Shown here in pieces: positions 54,702 to 63,999 of a stretch of 64,000 nt of DNA. Location of the stretch: contig NZ_BDBD01000021.1 in the NCBI RefSeq assembly GCF_001612805.1, positions 186,001 to 250,000 of the forward strand. The letters are read 5' to 3'. The notes under the pieces are model-generated. The model had not been told where the DNA came from. It saw nothing but the letters and a program-made list of their open reading frames with translations, and made no database searches. Source of the DNA: Nocardia coubleae NBRC 108252. Its GTDB lineage: Bacteria; Actinomycetota; Actinomycetes; Mycobacteriales; Mycobacteriaceae. How positions within the stretch are numbered: position 1 is the first letter of the stretch; each line of letters starts with the position of its first letter. A program made the translations under genes and the position numbers.

Positions 54702-57540
54702 GAGGCGATCCTACGTAGGTGGACCGACGGGATCGGCGAGGGTCGCGATACCGCGGCTCGTCCGCCGCGCACGGGTCCGGCCGCGCGAGCGATCGCACTG
54801 TGTCAGCGCCTTCCTGTAGCGCCTCACGCATGGGATCACGTCGTCCTCGGCATCGCAGTGCTCGACGTGGACGAGGTGTCGGTGGCGGTAGTCGGCGGGA
54901 CTTGACCATTCGTTGTTCTGTCGCACTCCCGAGCACGATGACATCGCCGTCGAGGTCGGTTCGGGCGATTGTCGCGCCCAGCGAGGTGAGCACCCCGATG
55001 ACATCCGGGTGTGGATGTCCGAAGGTGTTGTCGGTGCCGGAGCTGATCAATGCCAGGCGCGGCCGGACCGCGCGCAGGAATTCCGCGGTGGTCGTCCACG
55101 AACCGTGGTGCGGAACTTTGAGCACATCGGCTCTGATGTCGTTGCCGCGCATCATCTTCCGCTGAGCCTCGCTCTCGATGTCGCCTGTCAGCAGCACCGT
55201 CCCGAGTGCCGTGCGCGCCCGCACGACCAGCGACCGATCATTGGCATCATCTAGTTCCAGCGAACCGGGGGCCCGCTCCCCCGGCGCGAGAACGTCGAGT
55301 TCGGTCGCCCCGAAACGCAACACGTGTCCCTGATGCAGCTCGATCAGTGGAATCCCCGCGTCCTCCGCAAGCTCCACGACCCTGCGCACTCCGTCGCCTG
55401 AATGGTCATGAGCGCCAACGCTCTCCCTGGTAGTCGTCTCACTCGAGGCAGACCGAACGCAGGCTGTCGGCAGTCTCGAAGTAGCTCTCAGCAGCGCGTC
55501 CGCAGACCTCGACTGCGATCCAAGGGTTGGCGTGGGGCAGATGGGTTGGCGGGTTTCGCCGGGGGCGGTGGCTATGGCGTCTACTGTGCGGCCGTGGAGG
55601 GCACCCGCGAGGCCGTCGATGTGGTCTGCGTGCGGGTGGGTGAGGACGAGGAGGGGGACCCGGGTGACCCGGAGGCGGTCGAGGCAGCGGCGGATGGGGC
55701 GGGGGTCGGGGCCGACGTCGACGACTACGGCGGCACCGGGGGCGACAGCGAGGGCGAGGGCGTCTCCCTGGCCCACATCACACATGGCGAGGACCCAGCC
55801 CGCAGGCGGCCACCCGGGGTGCCAGAGCCGGACTGGGACCAGGACGACCGCGATACCGAGGCAGACGACGGCAAAGAGCCGACGGGTCCGCGACCAGCGC
55901 AATGCCGCCACCAAGACGACCATAAGAGCAGCCGCGACCAGGCCCGCCGCAGTGCCCGACTGCACCGTGACGGCGGCGCCGGGAAGGGCGGCAGCGTGTT
56001 CGGCGACCCCGAGCAACCACCACAGTGGCGGGCGCGCACACCACAGCACCCACACGGCCGCGTCCACCCACAGACACGCGACTACGGCACCGACCGCTCC
56101 GATCACCGTGATCACTCCGACCACGGGTGCGACGAGGGCATTGGCGGCGACCGCTACCAGACTCACCCGCCCGGACAGGGCGACCATCAGCGGCAGTGTC
56201 ACGACGAAGGCCGCCGCCGACACCGCGAGAATCTCGGCGGGTACCCGCCACCACCCGCGCTCGCGCAACCAGTCCGCCCAGCTCGGTGCGAGCAGGATCA
56301 GCCCGGCCGTGGCGAGAACCGACAGCGCGAATCCCGCGCTCACCGCCAATTCCGGTGCGACGGCGAGCAATCCGATCACCGCACCGCACAGGGCGGGTAG
56401 TGCCTGTTTGCGTCGTCCGGTCAGCAAGGCGAGGACCGTCACCGAACCCATTGCGGCCGCGCGCAACACACTGGGATCCGGCCGGGCGAGGATCACGAAC
56501 ACCACCACTGCCCCGGCGGCGGTCGCTGCCCTGGTTCTCGGTCCGGCGGTGAGGATACGGCTCAAGCCGAGCAGCGCGGTCAACAAGATCGTGAAATTGG
56601 CTCCGCTGACTACGCACAAGTGCTGCAAGCCGGCGATTCCGAAGGCATCTCTGACCTCAGTCGACAGGGCGGCGGTGTCGCCGACCACCAGGGCGGGCAG
56701 CAGACCCGCCGCGTCGGGCGGGAGGGCGCGCGCCGCCGCGTCGGATAGGTCGGCGCGTACGCCCGTCGCGAGTCGTTGCCACCAGGGCGGAACACCGATG
56801 CGTTCCGGTTCGGTGCTCGCCCGCAACGTGGCAACGGTGAGGTCTGCCCGCAACGGTTCGCTCACCGTTCCCCGGAACCGAACCACCTGTCCCGGCGCGA
56901 GTTCCGCCCACTCCTCCCCCGCAGCGAGAACCACCAGCGCGCCACCGGCTTGTGTGCGGTGCGCACCGTTGCCGAACTCGCGCAGTCCTGCCCGGAGGAT
57001 CCATCGCCGTTCACCGCCGAACGAGCCTGCCCGAATCTGTTTGGCGTCGTCCGAGATCTCCGCTACCACTGTCACGGTTCGTCCGACCGATTCCCGCAAC
57101 GGATGCGCCTGCACGTGATGTTCCCGCCACGCGGCCGCCGCCCCGAATCCGGCGCCGAGCAGCATCGTCGCTGTCCCCACCACAGCGACGACCCGCCACC
57201 GTTCCCGGCGATGCGCCATCGCCCACAACAAGCCGACCCACGCGCAGATCGCTCCCAGCACCGCCAGGACGGCCAGCACCACCCCCGCTCGCCACCCGAG
57301 GGTCAGGGCGATGAGCGTGGCCGCCCAGCACCCGAGCGCGGCGGGCACCAGCCGCATATCGAGGACCTGGGGCTCCTGATCCTCGTCGGCCGCCGTGTTG
57401 TCCGGCGTCACCCATGGACGACGACTCGACCCCGGCGATCTGGACGACGACCTGCCGACCGACGCGGAACTGGTTGCCAACGGCCGGTCGACAGCTCGGC
57501 TCGACATCTCCGCTCTCGCCCTGTCCGCCCCGATCCTCAT
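54664..57540 (-). CDS. comEC: ComEC/Rec2-type membrane protein
   Basis: A 958-residue protein: a DUF4131-like membrane and OB-fold part to about 260, a competence domain with about ten helices (TALLGLSRIL to TLPLMVALSGRV and on) to about 590, then a metallo-beta-lactamase-like domain with LTHPHADHIDGLAG and HHGSWTTTAEF. ComEC moves single-stranded DNA across the membrane in competent bacteria. Odd: an insert of about 50 residues after DAIATAPGE has no family-like sequence, and a 70-residue Arg-rich tail after VIVLGSATEQR overlaps holA. ATG 57540 is the far start; the first 50 residues are low-complexity and an inner start is possible. Confidence 0.85.
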   Translation of the reverse strand: MRIGADRARAEMSSRAVDRPLATSSASVGRSSSRSPGSSRRPWVTPDNTAADEDQEPQVLDMRLVPAALGCWAATLIALTLGWRAGVVLAVLAVLGAICAWVGLLWAMAHRRERWRVVAVVGTATMLLGAGFGAAAAWREHHVQAHPLRESVGRTVTVVAEISDDAKQIRAGSFGGERRWILRAGLREFGNGAHRTQAGGALVVLAAGEEWAELAPGQVVRFRGTVSEPLRADLTVATLRASTEPERIGVPPWWQRLATGVRADLSDAAARALPPDAAGLLPALVVGDTAALSTEVRDAFGIAGLQHLCVVSGANFTILLTALLGLSRILTAGPRTRAATAAGAVVVFVILARPDPSVLRAAAMGSVTVLALLTGRRKQALPALCGAVIGLLAVAPELAVSAGFALSVLATAGLILLAPSWADWLRERGWWRVPAEILAVSAAAFVVTLPLMVALSGRVSLVAVAANALVAPVVGVITVIGAVGAVVACLWVDAAVWVLWCARPPLWWLLGVAEHAAALPGAAVTVQSGTAAGLVAAALMVVLVAALRWSRTRRLFAVVCLGIAVVLVPVRLWHPGWPPAGWVLAMCDVGQGDALALAVAPGAAVVVDVGPDPRPIRRCLDRLRVTRVPLLVLTHPHADHIDGLAGALHGRTVDAIATAPGETRQPICPTPTLGSQSRSADALLRATSRLPTACVRSASSETTTRESVGAHDHSGDGVRRVVELAEDAGIPLIELHQGHVLRFGATELDVLAPGERAPGSLELDDANDRSLVVRARTALGTVLLTGDIESEAQRKMMRGNDIRADVLKVPHHGSWTTTAEFLRAVRPRLALISSGTDNTFGHPHPDVIGVLTSLGATIARTDLDGDVIVLGSATEQRMVKSRRLPPPTPRPRRALRCRGRRDPMREALQEGADTVRSLARPDPCAADEPRYRDPRRSRRSTYVGSPRERTPCGASGSR

Positions 57541-57610
57541 CGACCCGCCGCACCGGCGGCCTGCACAACCTGATCACGCAGGCCGGTGCCGATCGCGTCT
57601 CGCGCACGGG

Positions 57611-58612
57611 TCATGTCGTGACCAGATCGCGCAGGCGAGCCAGTCGGGCCGGACCGATACCGTTCACCTCACCGAGTTGCGCCACATCGGTGAACGGCCC
57701 ATTGGTCGTCCGCCACGTGATGATCGCTTTCGCGGTGACCGGTCCGACGCCGGGCAGCGCATCGAGTTCAGCCTCCGTCGCCGAATTGAGGTCGACTCGC
57801 GAATTGCCGCCGACCGCACCGGGACCCGCGACCGCCCCCGCCGAGCTCGAACCCGGTGGCCCACCGGCGGCACTGATCATCGCGCTGCCCTGCGCGGGTT
57901 GACCCGCCTGGGGCCCGGCGGCACCGACAACCACCTGATCGCCGTCGGTGAGCCGCTGGGCGAGATTCAGTCCCGCGAGGTCGGCACCCTCGCGGGCCCC
58001 GCCCGCCATCTCGATCGCGTCGGCGACACGTGCCCCGCCGGGCAGACGATGCAGTCCGGCACGCTGCACCAAACCCACCACGCTGACGACGAGTTCCCCA
58101 CTCCCACCCCCGGTTCCGGCTCCCGGATCATCGGTCGCGGCACCGCTCGCCGCCGCTACCACAGCGGTCTGTTCAGCGCGCGGAGTGATGTGCTCGGCGC
58201 GCAGTGCCGGCACCGGTGGCACCGCCTGCGATACCGGGCGATCGCGCATCACCATCACCCCGGTAAGCACCACCGCGACCAGGCCGATGATCCCGAGCGC
58301 CAACGCACCGCGCCGTCCCGGATCTATCCGAGCCTGACGAAAACGTTCCGGCACCAACCGGTTCCGGCCGCGCCGGCCTTCCTCGTCCAGCCAGCCGGGC
58401 GCCCCCACCTCGCCCGGCGCCCCGTCCGCGGGAGTCAGCTCGTCGTCGTCCCAGTGACCGGTACGCGGCGGATCGGCGGCGCCGCCCCGCCGGTAGCCGA
58501 GGGGCTCGTCGTCCGCCTCCCACCGAACCGTCGTAGGTGGTCGTGGTTTGTCCTGCACCGCGAGCCCGCCCAACCGCTGCCGAACTCGCTCGTGCTCTTC
58601 GTGTCGTGGCAT
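57611..58612 (-). CDS. comEA: ComEA-type DNA-binding protein
   Basis: A 333-residue membrane-anchored protein: a charged cytoplasmic part to about 100, one membrane helix (ALALGIIGLVAVVLTGVMV), a SLBB-like domain (LVVSVVGLVQRAGLHRLPGGARVADAIEMAGGA) and a C-terminal helix-hairpin-helix pair (VDLNSATEAELDALPGVGPVTAKAI; VNGIGPARLARLRDL) that binds DNA. ATG 58612 is used. It lies upstream of comEC, with which it would bind and import DNA; competence in this lineage is not established. Confidence 0.93.
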   Translation of the reverse strand: MPRHEEHERVRQRLGGLAVQDKPRPPTTVRWEADDEPLGYRRGGAADPPRTGHWDDDELTPADGAPGEVGAPGWLDEEGRRGRNRLVPERFRQARIDPGRRGALALGIIGLVAVVLTGVMVMRDRPVSQAVPPVPALRAEHITPRAEQTAVVAAASGAATDDPGAGTGGGSGELVVSVVGLVQRAGLHRLPGGARVADAIEMAGGAREGADLAGLNLAQRLTDGDQVVVGAAGPQAGQPAQGSAMISAAGGPPGSSSAGAVAGPGAVGGNSRVDLNSATEAELDALPGVGPVTAKAIITWRTTNGPFTDVAQLGEVNGIGPARLARLRDLVTT

Positions 58613-58673
58613 GGCGGCGACGCTAGCCCTCGGCTCTCCTCGAAACCCGCCGCCCACCTGGGCTTTCAACGGG

Positions 58674-58705
58674 CCTGTGGATAACTCGCACCCTGTGGAC
58701 AACTC
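58674..58705. repeat. Second copy of the tandem GAGTTNTCCACAGGG element
   Basis: Read on the minus strand: GAGTTGTCCACAGGG, 3 nt, GAGTTATCCACAGG. It lies in the divergent comEA / DUF2332 gap and matches the pair at 9344-9377 in unit sequence and about in period (18 versus 17 bp). Confidence 0.7.
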
Positions 58706-58791
58706 TCGGTCAGCGGCGCTTTCCCACCGACCACCGGCGGTGCTCGCCGAATACCGTGCGCTCATGGCCGATTCGCAGTACGCAGGTACAT

Positions 58792-59754
58792 ATGCACCTG
58801 GCACAACGCTTCCGCGACTTCGCGGTGCGGGAAGTCCACACCAACTCCCCGCTGTACTACCGCCGTGCCCTCGACATCGCCGAGGACCCGGCGGTCCTGG
58901 CCCTGCTGGCGCGGCTGCCCGTCGAGAAGCAGCAACCCAACCTCGTGCTCGCCGCCGCGACGGTGAACGGCGTGAACGCGGTGCCCTACAGCGAGTTCCG
59001 CACGCAGCTGATCGAACGGTGGGAGGCGATCGCGACAACGGCGTTGTCCCACCGCACGCAGACCAACGAGGTCGGCCGCGCGGCGACACTGCTTCCGGTG
59101 CTGGCCGGGCTACCGGGCCCACTCGCACTCATCGAGGTCGGCGCCTCCGCGGGTTTGTGTCTCTACCCGGACCGTTTCAGCTACCGATACGGCACAACAG
59201 TGCTGAACCCACCGGACGGCGAGTCACCGGTGGTGTTGCCCTGCACCGTGACCGGCCCGGTCCCCGTGCCGACCGCCCTGCCGGAGGTCGTCTATCGCGC
59301 AGGCGTCGATCTGAACCCACTCGACGTCACCGACCGGCACAACCGCGAATGGTTGGAGGCACTCGTCTGGCCCGGCCAGGAGGACCGGAAGACGCGACTG
59401 CGCGCGGCCTGCGAGATCGTCGCGGCCGACCCACCGATCCTCGTCACGGGCGATCTGAACGAACGGATCGCCGAACTCGTGCGCGCCGCGCCGACCGACA
59501 GCACCGTGGTGGTATTCCACAGCGCCGTCCTCACCTACCTCGCGCCGGAAGCCAGGGAACAGTTCCGCACGACAGTGCGATCACTGCCCTGCCACTGGAT
59601 TTCCCAGGAAGGCACGGGCGTGCTGCCCTGGCTGTCCGGGCGGCTCCCGCCACGGGCGTCCGAGGAGGCGCGCATGGTGGTCGCACTGGACGGGGTCGCG
59701 GCGGCCTTCGCCGACCCGCACGGCCGGTCGCTGGACTGGTTCGGTCCGTCGTAG
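58792..59754 (+). CDS. DUF2332-family protein
   Basis: A 320-residue protein of the DUF2332 family common in actinobacteria: LAQRFRDFAVREVHTNSPLYYRRAL at the start, LIEVGASAGLCLYPDRFSYRYG at about 108, and VVFHSAVLTYLAPEAREQF at about 235. The glycine-containing IEVGASAGL segment looks like a methyltransferase SAM loop, but activity is unknown. ATG 58792 gives the family N-terminus; a GTG at 58756 is in frame. It ends 8 nt from the convergent LexA-like gene. Confidence 0.88.
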   Translation: MHLAQRFRDFAVREVHTNSPLYYRRALDIAEDPAVLALLARLPVEKQQPNLVLAAATVNGVNAVPYSEFRTQLIERWEAIATTALSHRTQTNEVGRAATLLPVLAGLPGPLALIEVGASAGLCLYPDRFSYRYGTTVLNPPDGESPVVLPCTVTGPVPVPTALPEVVYRAGVDLNPLDVTDRHNREWLEALVWPGQEDRKTRLRAACEIVAADPPILVTGDLNERIAELVRAAPTDSTVVVFHSAVLTYLAPEAREQFRTTVRSLPCHWISQEGTGVLPWLSGRLPPRASEEARMVVALDGVAAAFADPHGRSLDWFGPS

Positions 59755-59762
59755 CGGCGGGC

Positions 59763-60437
59763 TCAGAGCCGGCGCATCACCGAGACCACTTTGCCGAGGA
59801 CGACGGCGTCGTCGCCGTCGATCGTCGAATAGGCGGGGTTGCACGGTTCGAGGTGGATGTGTCCGTTGCGGCGGCGGTACACCTTCACAGTCGCCTCCTC
59901 GCCGATCATGGCCGCCACGATGTCGCCGGAGTTCGCCTCACGCTGGCTGCGGACGACGACGAGATCGCCGTCGCAGATGGCGGCGTCGATCATGGAGTCG
60001 CCGCGCACCCGGAGGCCGAAGACCTCACCGCGTCCGACCAGTTCACGTGGCAGCGTCAAGACGTCGTCGGCATGCTGTTCGGCGGTGATCGGTGTGCCCG
60101 CCGCGATGTCACCGACAACCGGCACGCTGACGGCCGAGTCGGAGCCCGCGCCGGGTGCGCCACGCAGGAAAAGACGCACGTCGATGGGCCGGGTCATCGC
60201 CGCGCCGCGACGCAGAAAACCGTCCTCCTCCAGCGCCTTCAGATGTTTGGAGACCGTCGAGGTGGATCGCAGCCCCACCGCGTCGGCGATCTCGCGCGCA
60301 CTCGGCGGATAACCGTGCGCGAGCACCGAATCCCGGATCACCGCGAGGATGTGTTGCCTACGCGGCGGCATGTTCGAGGTATCGGGAAAGTCGAACTCGT
60401 CGAATGCGGTCACGCTGGCATCGTAGAGCCCGGCCAC
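59763..60437 (-). CDS. LexA-like repressor
   Basis: A 224-residue LexA/S24-type repressor. The winged helix is YPPSAREIADAVGLRSTSTVSKHLKALEEDGFL; the self-cleavage parts are intact: AAG site in GDIAAGTPIT, Ser in RGDSMIDAAI and Lys in EATVKVYRR. It differs from mycobacterial LexA in the recognition region (RSTSTVSKHLKALEEDG against TSTSSVAHQLRTLERKG) and is not in the usual lexA neighbourhood. It may be a second LexA. GTG 60437 has AAGGG about 7 nt upstream. It follows a GNAT gene by 9 nt, so the two are one unit. Confidence 0.85.
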   Translation of the reverse strand: MAGLYDASVTAFDEFDFPDTSNMPPRRQHILAVIRDSVLAHGYPPSAREIADAVGLRSTSTVSKHLKALEEDGFLRRGAAMTRPIDVRLFLRGAPGAGSDSAVSVPVVGDIAAGTPITAEQHADDVLTLPRELVGRGEVFGLRVRGDSMIDAAICDGDLVVVRSQREANSGDIVAAMIGEEATVKVYRRRNGHIHLEPCNPAYSTIDGDDAVVLGKVVSVMRRL

Positions 60438-60446
60438 CGCACCCTT

Positions 60447-60935
60447 TCAGGCCAGGTTCTTGGCGAAGCAGTTCGACAGCGGCAGCTCGTGATACGGCGC
60501 GAACAGCGGGATCCGGTGATATCCACTGCGTTCGTAGAACCGCACCGCATCGGGTTGCAGGTGCCCGGTCTGCAGGATGAGCCGCGGTTGCCCCGCCTCC
60601 CGCGCCGCCGCTTCGACGGCCGCGAGCAGAGCCGTCGCTGTGCCCGTGCCACGAAAGGCCGGCCGGACGAACATCCGCTTGAGCTCCAGCTCCCCGGCGT
60701 TCCAGCGCACCGCGGCATGGCCTGCGGGTGTCCGGCCCGCGTAGGCCACGAAGGTCTTGTGGACGGTGCGCGGATCGACGACTGTCGGTGGCGGCCCGAC
60801 GAATTCGATATACGCGTAGCGCGGGCCGACCTCTGCCGACATCTCCGCGCGCAGCACGTCCGCGTCCGGATGCTCCCAGTCGACGGTCAGCACTTCGACG
60901 GCGGGTGGGGTCGGTCGCGTGGTGGAGGCGGTCAT
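60447..60935 (-). CDS. GNAT-family N-acetyltransferase
   Basis: A 162-residue acyltransferase. The CoA-binding loop is VRPAFRGTGTATALLAAVE at about 91-109, and ILQTGHLQPDAVRFYERSGYHRI is the C-terminal motif B region. Substrate is unknown. ATG 60935 is chosen (GGAG about 5 nt upstream); GTG 60944 is an alternative. It leads into the LexA-like gene 9 nt on, so it would be controlled with it. Confidence 0.87.
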   Translation of the reverse strand: MTASTTRPTPPAVEVLTVDWEHPDADVLRAEMSAEVGPRYAYIEFVGPPPTVVDPRTVHKTFVAYAGRTPAGHAAVRWNAGELELKRMFVRPAFRGTGTATALLAAVEAAAREAGQPRLILQTGHLQPDAVRFYERSGYHRIPLFAPYHELPLSNCFAKNLA

Positions 60936-60998
60936 GTTCTCCACCGTAAGCAGGGGACTTATCCGGGCGCGCCGGTTGTCCTCACCGAGATTCTCGGC

Positions 60999-61841
60999 CT
61001 AGGTGCATCCGCCGGGCAGCACCGCGACGCCGAGGGCGCCCACACCGAGGTGAACACCGAGCGTGGGGCCGAATTCCGCGATGTGGAGTTCGGTGAGGGT
61101 GGGATTCTGTTCGCGCAGTTGGGTGGCCAGGGACTCGGCGGCCTCGGCGGCACCCAGGTGCTGGATACCGAGGGCTACGCCGTCGGTGCCCGCGGCGGAC
61201 GTCGCGGCGGCGACGAGCTTGGTCACGGCGCGCGACCGTGTGCGCACTTTTTCCCGCAGCTCCAGTTTGCCCTCGACCAACTGCAGCAGCGGTTTGGTGA
61301 CGAGCTCGCTACCGAAGAAGGCAGCCGCGCTGCTGAGCCTGCCGCCCTTACGCAACTGTTCGGTGCGGTTCACCAGAATGAAGGTGCGGGCACGGGTGGC
61401 GGCGGCGACCGCACACTCGTAGACCGCGTCGAGGGTGTCACCGGCCCGGGCGCGGCGGGCGGCGCCGAGGACGGGCAATCCCGTGGCCAAGCCCGCGCCG
61501 AGCGAATCCACCAGGCGCACACGGCCGTCGGCGCCCATCTCGCTCACCGCCTGTCGCCCGGCCTCCCAGGTCGCCGACAACATCCGCGACAGGTGCACGG
61601 CGACCACTCCGTCGCCGCCGCTGTGCTCCATGGCGCGTTCGTAGGCCTCGCGCAACTCACCCGGCGAGGCCGCCGACGTGGTGACCGAGTCGGCGCTGTA
61701 GTCGATCTCGACCGGCTCGACGCCCTCGCGCAGCTGCCGGTCACCGACCAGCACGTGCAGGGGCACCACTTCGATACCGAGCTCGGCGACGAGGTCGGCG
61801 GGCAACCCGGCCGCCGAATCGGTGACCACCACAACGGCCAC
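60999..61841 (-). CDS. DegV-family fatty-acid-binding protein
   Basis: A 280-residue DegV protein, Rv2417c by position. VVVVTDSAAGLPADLVAEL at the start and TTSAASPGELREAYERAM at about 53 are family motifs; the second carries the residues that hold the acyl carboxylate. DegV (FakB-like) proteins bind free fatty acids, which in Firmicutes are phosphorylated by FakA. No FakA is seen in the window. The start lies 3 nt after the upstream SGNH gene. Confidence 0.93.
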   Translation of the reverse strand: MAVVVVTDSAAGLPADLVAELGIEVVPLHVLVGDRQLREGVEPVEIDYSADSVTTSAASPGELREAYERAMEHSGGDGVVAVHLSRMLSATWEAGRQAVSEMGADGRVRLVDSLGAGLATGLPVLGAARRARAGDTLDAVYECAVAAATRARTFILVNRTEQLRKGGRLSSAAAFFGSELVTKPLLQLVEGKLELREKVRTRSRAVTKLVAAATSAAGTDGVALGIQHLGAAEAAESLATQLREQNPTLTELHIAEFGPTLGVHLGVGALGVAVLPGGCT

Positions 61842-61844
61842 GGA

Positions 61845-63350
61845 CTACCGGACCTCCTGCAGCGCCTTGGTCATGGCGGTGGCGACCGCCTGATGCCCGG
61901 CCCAGCCCCAGTGGATACCGTCGGGGTTGGCCGATCCCGATTCGATGTCGTCGCGCACGGCTTCGCCGAGGTCGACCAGCGGCACCGAGGTACGCGCCGA
62001 CCACGCCCGCAACGCCTTCACCGCGCGCGGCCGACCACGGTGCACGCGACCGTAGGCATCGCAGCGATGCACCGACGGCAACACCGCGACCACCGGCAGC
62101 TCCGGACGCAACTGGGTCAGCGCCTCACGCGACTGCTCCAGATAGTCCACGCTCACCCTCGGTGGAAGAGCAACGGGGCGACCGAGTTTCGACAGCTTCG
62201 GCTGCAGCCAGTTGTAGGTGGCCCGCACCCCGCGACGCAGCCGGGGCGGACGGATGTAGCGGATCGTCTCCCGCAGGGCGGTGGGCAGCGGCGAAGGCAG
62301 GGTGTCCATGCCGCCGACGGCGAATACGACAGCCCCCGCTCGCGGCACCGCGGCCCACACCCGGGGATCACCGATCAGTGCCCAGTAGGCGTCACGACAG
62401 GTCCACCCGATCCGGGCGACCAGCTCGACATCCCAATCCAGTTCGGCCGCCACGAGATTCGGCCAGATCCTCGGATCATCGGCAGGCAACCCGCCCTTGG
62501 GCCCGAAGTAGGCGAGCGAATCGGCGATCACCAACAGCACCGGCCGAGGCGACGCCTGCTCCACCACCTCGGTCGAGGCCTCCTGCCGAACCGCGGGCGC
62601 CTCGGCATCGATGGTGCTGATCGACTGATCCTGTGGTGCAGCAGGTTCCGCGAGAACACTCGGCGCCACACTCACACCATCGGTCGGTTGGACCGGGGAA
62701 GGCGCGAGCAAAGACTGCGCAGTGGGCTCCCCTTCTGCCGTGGACCCGGATTCCGTCGTCTCAGCTCCGAGCCGCGCTCCAGCGGCCGCATCAGCGTGCA
62801 CCGAAACCGATTCCGCGTGAGCGATACCGGAAGCGTCGTCCTGCGCAGGAGCAGTTTCGATCGGAGCGACAACCGAAGCCTCCGCCTGCGGCTGAGCCGT
62901 TTCTGTCTGCGCGGTGCCAGTATCAGCCTGAGCTGCAGGGGAATCCGAGCCGTTTGTCAGTACGTCGGCGCTCTCGGACGAACCGGCGCCGACCTTCCCG
63001 ACATCGTCGACAACATTCGCCGCTACGGAACCCTCGTCGTCGGGCGACTCCTCACCGGAATCCTGTGCACTCGAACCGGACTCGCCCTCGGACGACGAAT
63101 CGGCCTCGGTTTCCGCGACCGGGGAAGGCGGCGGCCCGAACAGCGCGTCGGGCAGCGACCGCGTGCTGCGCGCGGTGACCTGCTTGAAGAGTTCGTCGGG
63201 TACCGAACGGATCGGCTCCTCACGCTCGGGGCGTGCGGGCCGCGCCGGTGGCGGGCCGAACAGCGCGTCCGGCAATTGCCGTCCGGGCTTGGCCGTCACC
63301 TGCTGGAACAATTCGTCCGGTACCGATCGGACGGGCTCTTCAGAGGACAT
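61845..63350 (-). CDS. SGNH-fold protein (OctT-like) with a long N-terminal extension
   Basis: The C-terminal 235 residues are an SGNH hydrolase-like domain, with nucleophile motif VIADSLAYFG, GGMD and the Asp-His pair in DGIHWGWAGH. Rv2418c at this position has been described as OctT, which adds octanoate to methylglucose lipopolysaccharide precursors; the link is by context and similarity. The first 265 residues are absent from the short mycobacterial form: two copies of a 33-residue unit (RSVPDELFxQVTA ... LPDALFGPPP) followed by a disordered, acidic, Ala/Glu-rich stretch. The start overlaps the gpgP stop by 11 nt. Confidence 0.8.
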   Translation of the reverse strand: MSSEEPVRSVPDELFQQVTAKPGRQLPDALFGPPPARPARPEREEPIRSVPDELFKQVTARSTRSLPDALFGPPPSPVAETEADSSSEGESGSSAQDSGEESPDDEGSVAANVVDDVGKVGAGSSESADVLTNGSDSPAAQADTGTAQTETAQPQAEASVVAPIETAPAQDDASGIAHAESVSVHADAAAGARLGAETTESGSTAEGEPTAQSLLAPSPVQPTDGVSVAPSVLAEPAAPQDQSISTIDAEAPAVRQEASTEVVEQASPRPVLLVIADSLAYFGPKGGLPADDPRIWPNLVAAELDWDVELVARIGWTCRDAYWALIGDPRVWAAVPRAGAVVFAVGGMDTLPSPLPTALRETIRYIRPPRLRRGVRATYNWLQPKLSKLGRPVALPPRVSVDYLEQSREALTQLRPELPVVAVLPSVHRCDAYGRVHRGRPRAVKALRAWSARTSVPLVDLGEAVRDDIESGSANPDGIHWGWAGHQAVATAMTKALQEVR

Positions 63351-63999
63351 CGGGAGCTACCTTCGCCGCTGCGTTCCAAACATCGAGGCGCCAGCCGGGT
63401 CGGTCGACATCCGGGCCGTGACTGGACAGCTGCACCCAGCTCGTATTGGCCAGCCCACCGAGGGCAGGCCAGTTCTCCGGTGGCAGATCCAGCAACGCGG
63501 CCGTCAGGGCAGCGATCAGCCCGCCGTGCGCAACCAGGATGATAGTCCGACCGGGCCAATCCTGCCGCTCGTTGTACAGTTCGCGCACCACGGGCAGCGA
63601 CCGGGCGCCGACCTCGAGTTTGCTCTCGCCACCGGGCGGGCGGTAGGTGGCGTCGAGCCGCCACTGCACCCGGGCCCCGGGGTAGTCGGCGTCCACCTCG
63701 AGGTGGGTCAGGCCTTCCCAGTCGCCCAGGTTGGTCTCGCGCAAGCGGGTATCGGTGATCACCGGCAGATCGCTGAGGTCACCGAGGGCCTGGGCGGTTT
63801 CCTTGGCACGACGCAGATCGGAGGCGTGGATGGCGATGGCGTTGCGTGAAACCAGTTCTCGGGCAGCCTCTTTGGCCTGCTGACGACCGAGCTCGGTGAG
63901 ATCGGTGTCGATCTGGCCCTGCATCCGGTCGGCGGCGTTCCATTCGGTCTGCCCGTGCCGCAGCAGGATCAGCGTGCGCACATGGGCGTACTTGCTCAC
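63340..63999 (-). CDS. gpgP: Histidine phosphatase, glucosyl-3-phosphoglycerate phosphatase
   Basis: A 219-residue phosphoglycerate-mutase-fold phosphatase. RHGQTEWN has the phospho-acceptor His; the second catalytic His is in VAHGGL, and Glu in RETNLGDWEGL is kept. Rv2419c at this position is GpgP, which removes phosphate from glucosyl-3-phosphoglycerate in methylglucose lipopolysaccharide synthesis. Assignment is by position and family. The start is GTG 63999, one base from the edge; the true start could lie outside the window. Confidence 0.85.
   Translation of the reverse strand: MSKYAHVRTLILLRHGQTEWNAADRMQGQIDTDLTELGRQQAKEAARELVSRNAIAIHASDLRRAKETAQALGDLSDLPVITDTRLRETNLGDWEGLTHLEVDADYPGARVQWRLDATYRPPGGESKLEVGARSLPVVRELYNERQDWPGRTIILVAHGGLIAALTAALLDLPPENWPALGGLANTSWVQLSSHGPDVDRPGWRLDVWNAAAKVAPDVL

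Noticed and set aside
60371..60398. SOS box in the start region of the LexA-like gene
   Set aside because: GTTCGA and TCGAAC occur but 13 nt apart and in the wrong order for TCGAAC-N4-GTTCGA, and they lie in the coding part.
58548..63542. A 1,664-codon open frame on the + strand
   Set aside because: It runs antisense through DUF2332 in another frame and over lexA-like, GNAT, degV and octT genes that have clear family motifs. Long antisense frames are common in high-GC DNA.
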